Assembly: GCA_021298045.1 (NCBI GenBank)
Contig: JAJTHY010000027.1
Span: 1 to 8,841, forward strand
Length of the DNA stretch: 8,841 nt
Source of the DNA: Candidatus Jidaibacter sp.
Lineage (GTDB): Bacteria > Pseudomonadota > Alphaproteobacteria > Rickettsiales > Midichloriaceae
Reading direction: 5' to 3'
The notes below the pieces were generated by a model. It was not told where the DNA came from. It saw only the letters and a list, made by a program, of their open reading frames with translations, and did not search any database. The position numbers and the translations under genes are program-made. Position 1 is the first letter of the stretch. The number at the start of each line of letters is the position of its first letter. This document shows positions 7,307 through 8,841 of the stretch, in pieces.

Positions 7307-8588
7307 TACCTTTACTGCTATTTATCTTAAGTATCGCTTTGTGACGATCTACGATTTTTTGAACAATTGCAAGCCCTAAGCCAAAATTAGATTTATGTGT
7401 AGCCCTAGAATCATCCGCTTTATAGAAAGTGGAAGTTATCTTTTTGATATGCCTTGCATCAATACCTGGGCCTTCATCTATTACTGATATCTTTATTGCT
7501 TTTCCATCATTAAGGCTAAACGCTGGAATTTTTGATTTAATTTTTACTCGCGAAATTTTCAGGCTTATAGCTTTATTAGGCCCTCCGTGAATTATAGCAT
7601 TTTCTATCATCTGATGTATCAACTCTTTTATCTGCCTTTCTTTACCAGATATCATAAACTTCGCCGATGCCTTAGGGTGCTTGAGATTTAATGATATACT
7701 GCTGTTTGAAAGTTTATCACGCAAATCATCCAAGCTATTCAAAACCATAAGCCAAAGATCTACCTCATCTTCTATTGGCCTTTGTTTAGAAACATTATTT
7801 TCCCATAATTTATCCATATCTTTAACTAGCTTAGCCAGTTTTCGTGATTGATTATGAATAATCGGAACAAACTCTTTAGATACTTCCCTGGCAAAATCAT
7901 CTTGAATTATAGTTTCAGAAGCACTTAAAATCGCAGTAATGGGTGTTTTTATTTCATGGCTTAAGTTTATGTTGAATTCCTGGATTCTTTCCTCAAGCTG
8001 CAAATCATTGGTTATATCATGCATTACTATGAGAAAACACTCAACCTCCCCTTCCCATAAATAAGGCTTAATTACAGCTTTATAAGCTTTATTTTTAGGA
8101 GTGGCCGTAAAATTAATTCTCAACTCAGATTCATTTAACTCTGCTAATTTCAAAGCTCCTAGAAACCCACTATCACTTATCACCGACTCAACATTGCATC
8201 CTATAATATTTTTTCCTAAGCACCCCATAGCGTTCGCATTTGCTTTAACTATTTTATGTTCCTTATCCATTACAATAATACTATCAGAAACTAAATCACC
8301 TAAGCTATCAACAAATTTTGCGCCTTTATTAACGCTTTCATGTATTTTGATAATATGAGATAAAGAACCATTTAATGAGCGCTCATTAAAATTGCCGGAT
8401 ATTTTTGCAATAGCTCCAATCATGAACCTGTTAATTAACAGAACCAGGAATCCAGAAAGCATTACTACAACAATAAAATAAACCAAAATACTTGGCATTC
8501 CGCTATTTACAACCAAGTATTCTCCAAGCATGTTACTTAGCAAAAGCACGCTTGTTAAGAGTAAAAATATCTTTAATTCCAGTTTCAT
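7257..8588 (-). CDS. PhoR-like membrane sensor histidine kinase
   Basis: This 443-residue protein should autophosphorylate and pass phosphate to a response regulator. Two membrane segments (about 5-22 and 33-54) are joined by only some ten residues, so there is no periplasmic sensor domain. A PAS-like domain follows (about 95-192: DSIIVMDKEHKIVKANANA and the closing IVMHDITN). The HisKA domain has NLSHEIKTPITAI with phosphoacceptor H211. The ATPase domain has the N box (MIENAIIH, N330), the G1 box (DEGPGID, 371-377), the F box (FYKADDSR, 388-395) and the G2 box (FGLGLAIV, 402-409). The F-box-to-end pattern is closest to PhoR, the phosphate-responsive kinase, but no phoB or pst gene is in view, so I do not assign phoR. 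The start ATG has AGGA close by (complement of 8590-8593, short spacing). It is the first gene of the five-gene block, and its last 50 nt also encode the start of the next protein. Confidence 0.95.
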   Translation of the reverse strand: MKLELKIFLLLTSVLLLSNMLGEYLVVNSGMPSILVYFIVVVMLSGFLVLLINRFMIGAIAKISGNFNERSLNGSLSHIIKIHESVNKGAKFVDSLGDLVSDSIIVMDKEHKIVKANANAMGCLGKNIIGCNVESVISDSGFLGALKLAELNESELRINFTATPKNKAYKAVIKPYLWEGEVECFLIVMHDITNDLQLEERIQEFNINLSHEIKTPITAILSASETIIQDDFAREVSKEFVPIIHNQSRKLAKLVKDMDKLWENNVSKQRPIEDEVDLWLMVLNSLDDLRDKLSNSSISLNLKHPKASAKFMISGKERQIKELIHQMIENAIIHGGPNKAISLKISRVKIKSKIPAFSLNDGKAIKISVIDEGPGIDARHIKKITSTFYKADDSRATHKSNFGLGLAIVQKIVDRHKAILKINSSKGNGSKFSIYFPVTKKMD

Positions 8589-8841
8589 TTCCTACATTTA
8601 ATTAGATAATTTGGTATGCAATCTATTTAAGCAAAATACAATGCGATTTACACTTTTAGCAAAAAAATATCAAAAATACAAATCAATATACATAAATTAT
8701 ACAGGCCAAACTTAATACTGAACTGGGTTTTGGTATTAGATACAAATGAGCAATGGAAGCACAGCGAAGACGAAGTAGCTGCAATCAAGATGTCGTTATG
8801 TTAAAAACCCATATTGAGCAGCAGATACTAGGATGAGTGAG
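8589..8841. other. Non-coding or unresolved right edge with a composition step
   Basis: I see no supported gene in these 253 bases. From 8590 to about 8700 the sequence is about 21% G+C by hand count and should hold the promoter of the kinase operon, but no convincing -35/-10 pair stands out. From 8741 to 8841 it is about 42% G+C. Minus-strand frames entering from the right all hit stops at 8828, 8796 or 8785, so an upstream gene on that strand could end here. On the plus strand there are only short open frames, including 27 codons at 8753-8836, and ATGAGTGAG at the very end could open a gene outside the window. Confidence 0.5.
8713..8738 (+). repeat. Imperfect inverted repeat at the composition step
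   Basis: TAATAC (8713-8718) pairs perfectly with GTATTA (8733-8738). On plus-strand RNA the stem extends inward through two G-U pairs and two A-U pairs to about 10 bp around a short loop. On minus-strand RNA those inner pairs become mismatches. It is not followed by a T run, so it is not an obvious terminator. It could be the edge of a repeat or mobile element, or chance in A+T-rich DNA. Confidence 0.35.

Noticed and set aside
8631..8804. Plus-strand open frame of 57 codons ending with TAA at 8802-8804, with the tail EDEVAAIKMSLC
   Set aside because: It has no ATG or ribosome binding site, crosses the composition step, and its first half is A+T-rich noise. It could be a decayed fragment, but I cannot support it as a gene.
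8753..8836. Plus-strand 27-codon open frame whose stop overlaps ATGAGTGAG at the window end
   Set aside because: It is very short, has no ribosome binding site and resembles no family I recognise. The ATGA overlap at the end can arise by chance and the downstream sequence is not available.

Overview
The window comes from an A+T-rich alphaproteobacterium, most likely of the order Rickettsiales or a similar host-associated lineage. The evidence is the dnaG-rpoD pair, a mitochondrial-type Nfu protein, a PhoR-like kinase, the low G+C by eye and an Rpn/PD-(D/E)XK transposase-type nuclease of a kind abundant in genomes such as Orientia. I could not run a database search, so the taxonomic call is an inference from protein style.

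Every supported gene lies on the minus strand, so the window reads right to left. The right edge (8589-8841) has no gene I can support. It is very A+T-rich up to about 8700 and clearly richer in G+C after that, with a small imperfect hairpin at the change. From 8588 to 4687 runs a tightly packed five-gene block: a PhoR-like membrane histidine kinase, a polytopic membrane protein that looks like a GT-C glycosyltransferase, two small proteins with signal peptides that I do not recognise, and an Nfu-type iron-sulfur protein. Two junctions overlap (50 and 19 nt) and two have gaps of only 2-3 nt, so the block is probably one operon.

An 81-bp gap with two adjacent hairpins separates this block from an Rpn/PD-(D/E)XK nuclease gene (3658-4605), whose C-terminal coding sequence carries a 12-bp tandem repeat. 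Then come a 94-bp gap with a good sigma-70-type promoter, DNA primase (dnaG, GTG start) and the primary sigma factor (rpoD). The stop of dnaG and the start of rpoD share one base (TAATG). rpoD runs off the left edge after 597 codons, just before region 4.

Together dnaG and rpoD are the replication-initiation and transcription-initiation part of the macromolecular synthesis operon, here without rpsU directly upstream. The kinase-led block joins signalling, an envelope function (GT-C-like protein plus exported small proteins) and Fe-S maturation. That set, with its two unrecognised secreted proteins, is the least explained part of the window. I found no RNA gene, CRISPR array or complete insertion sequence.
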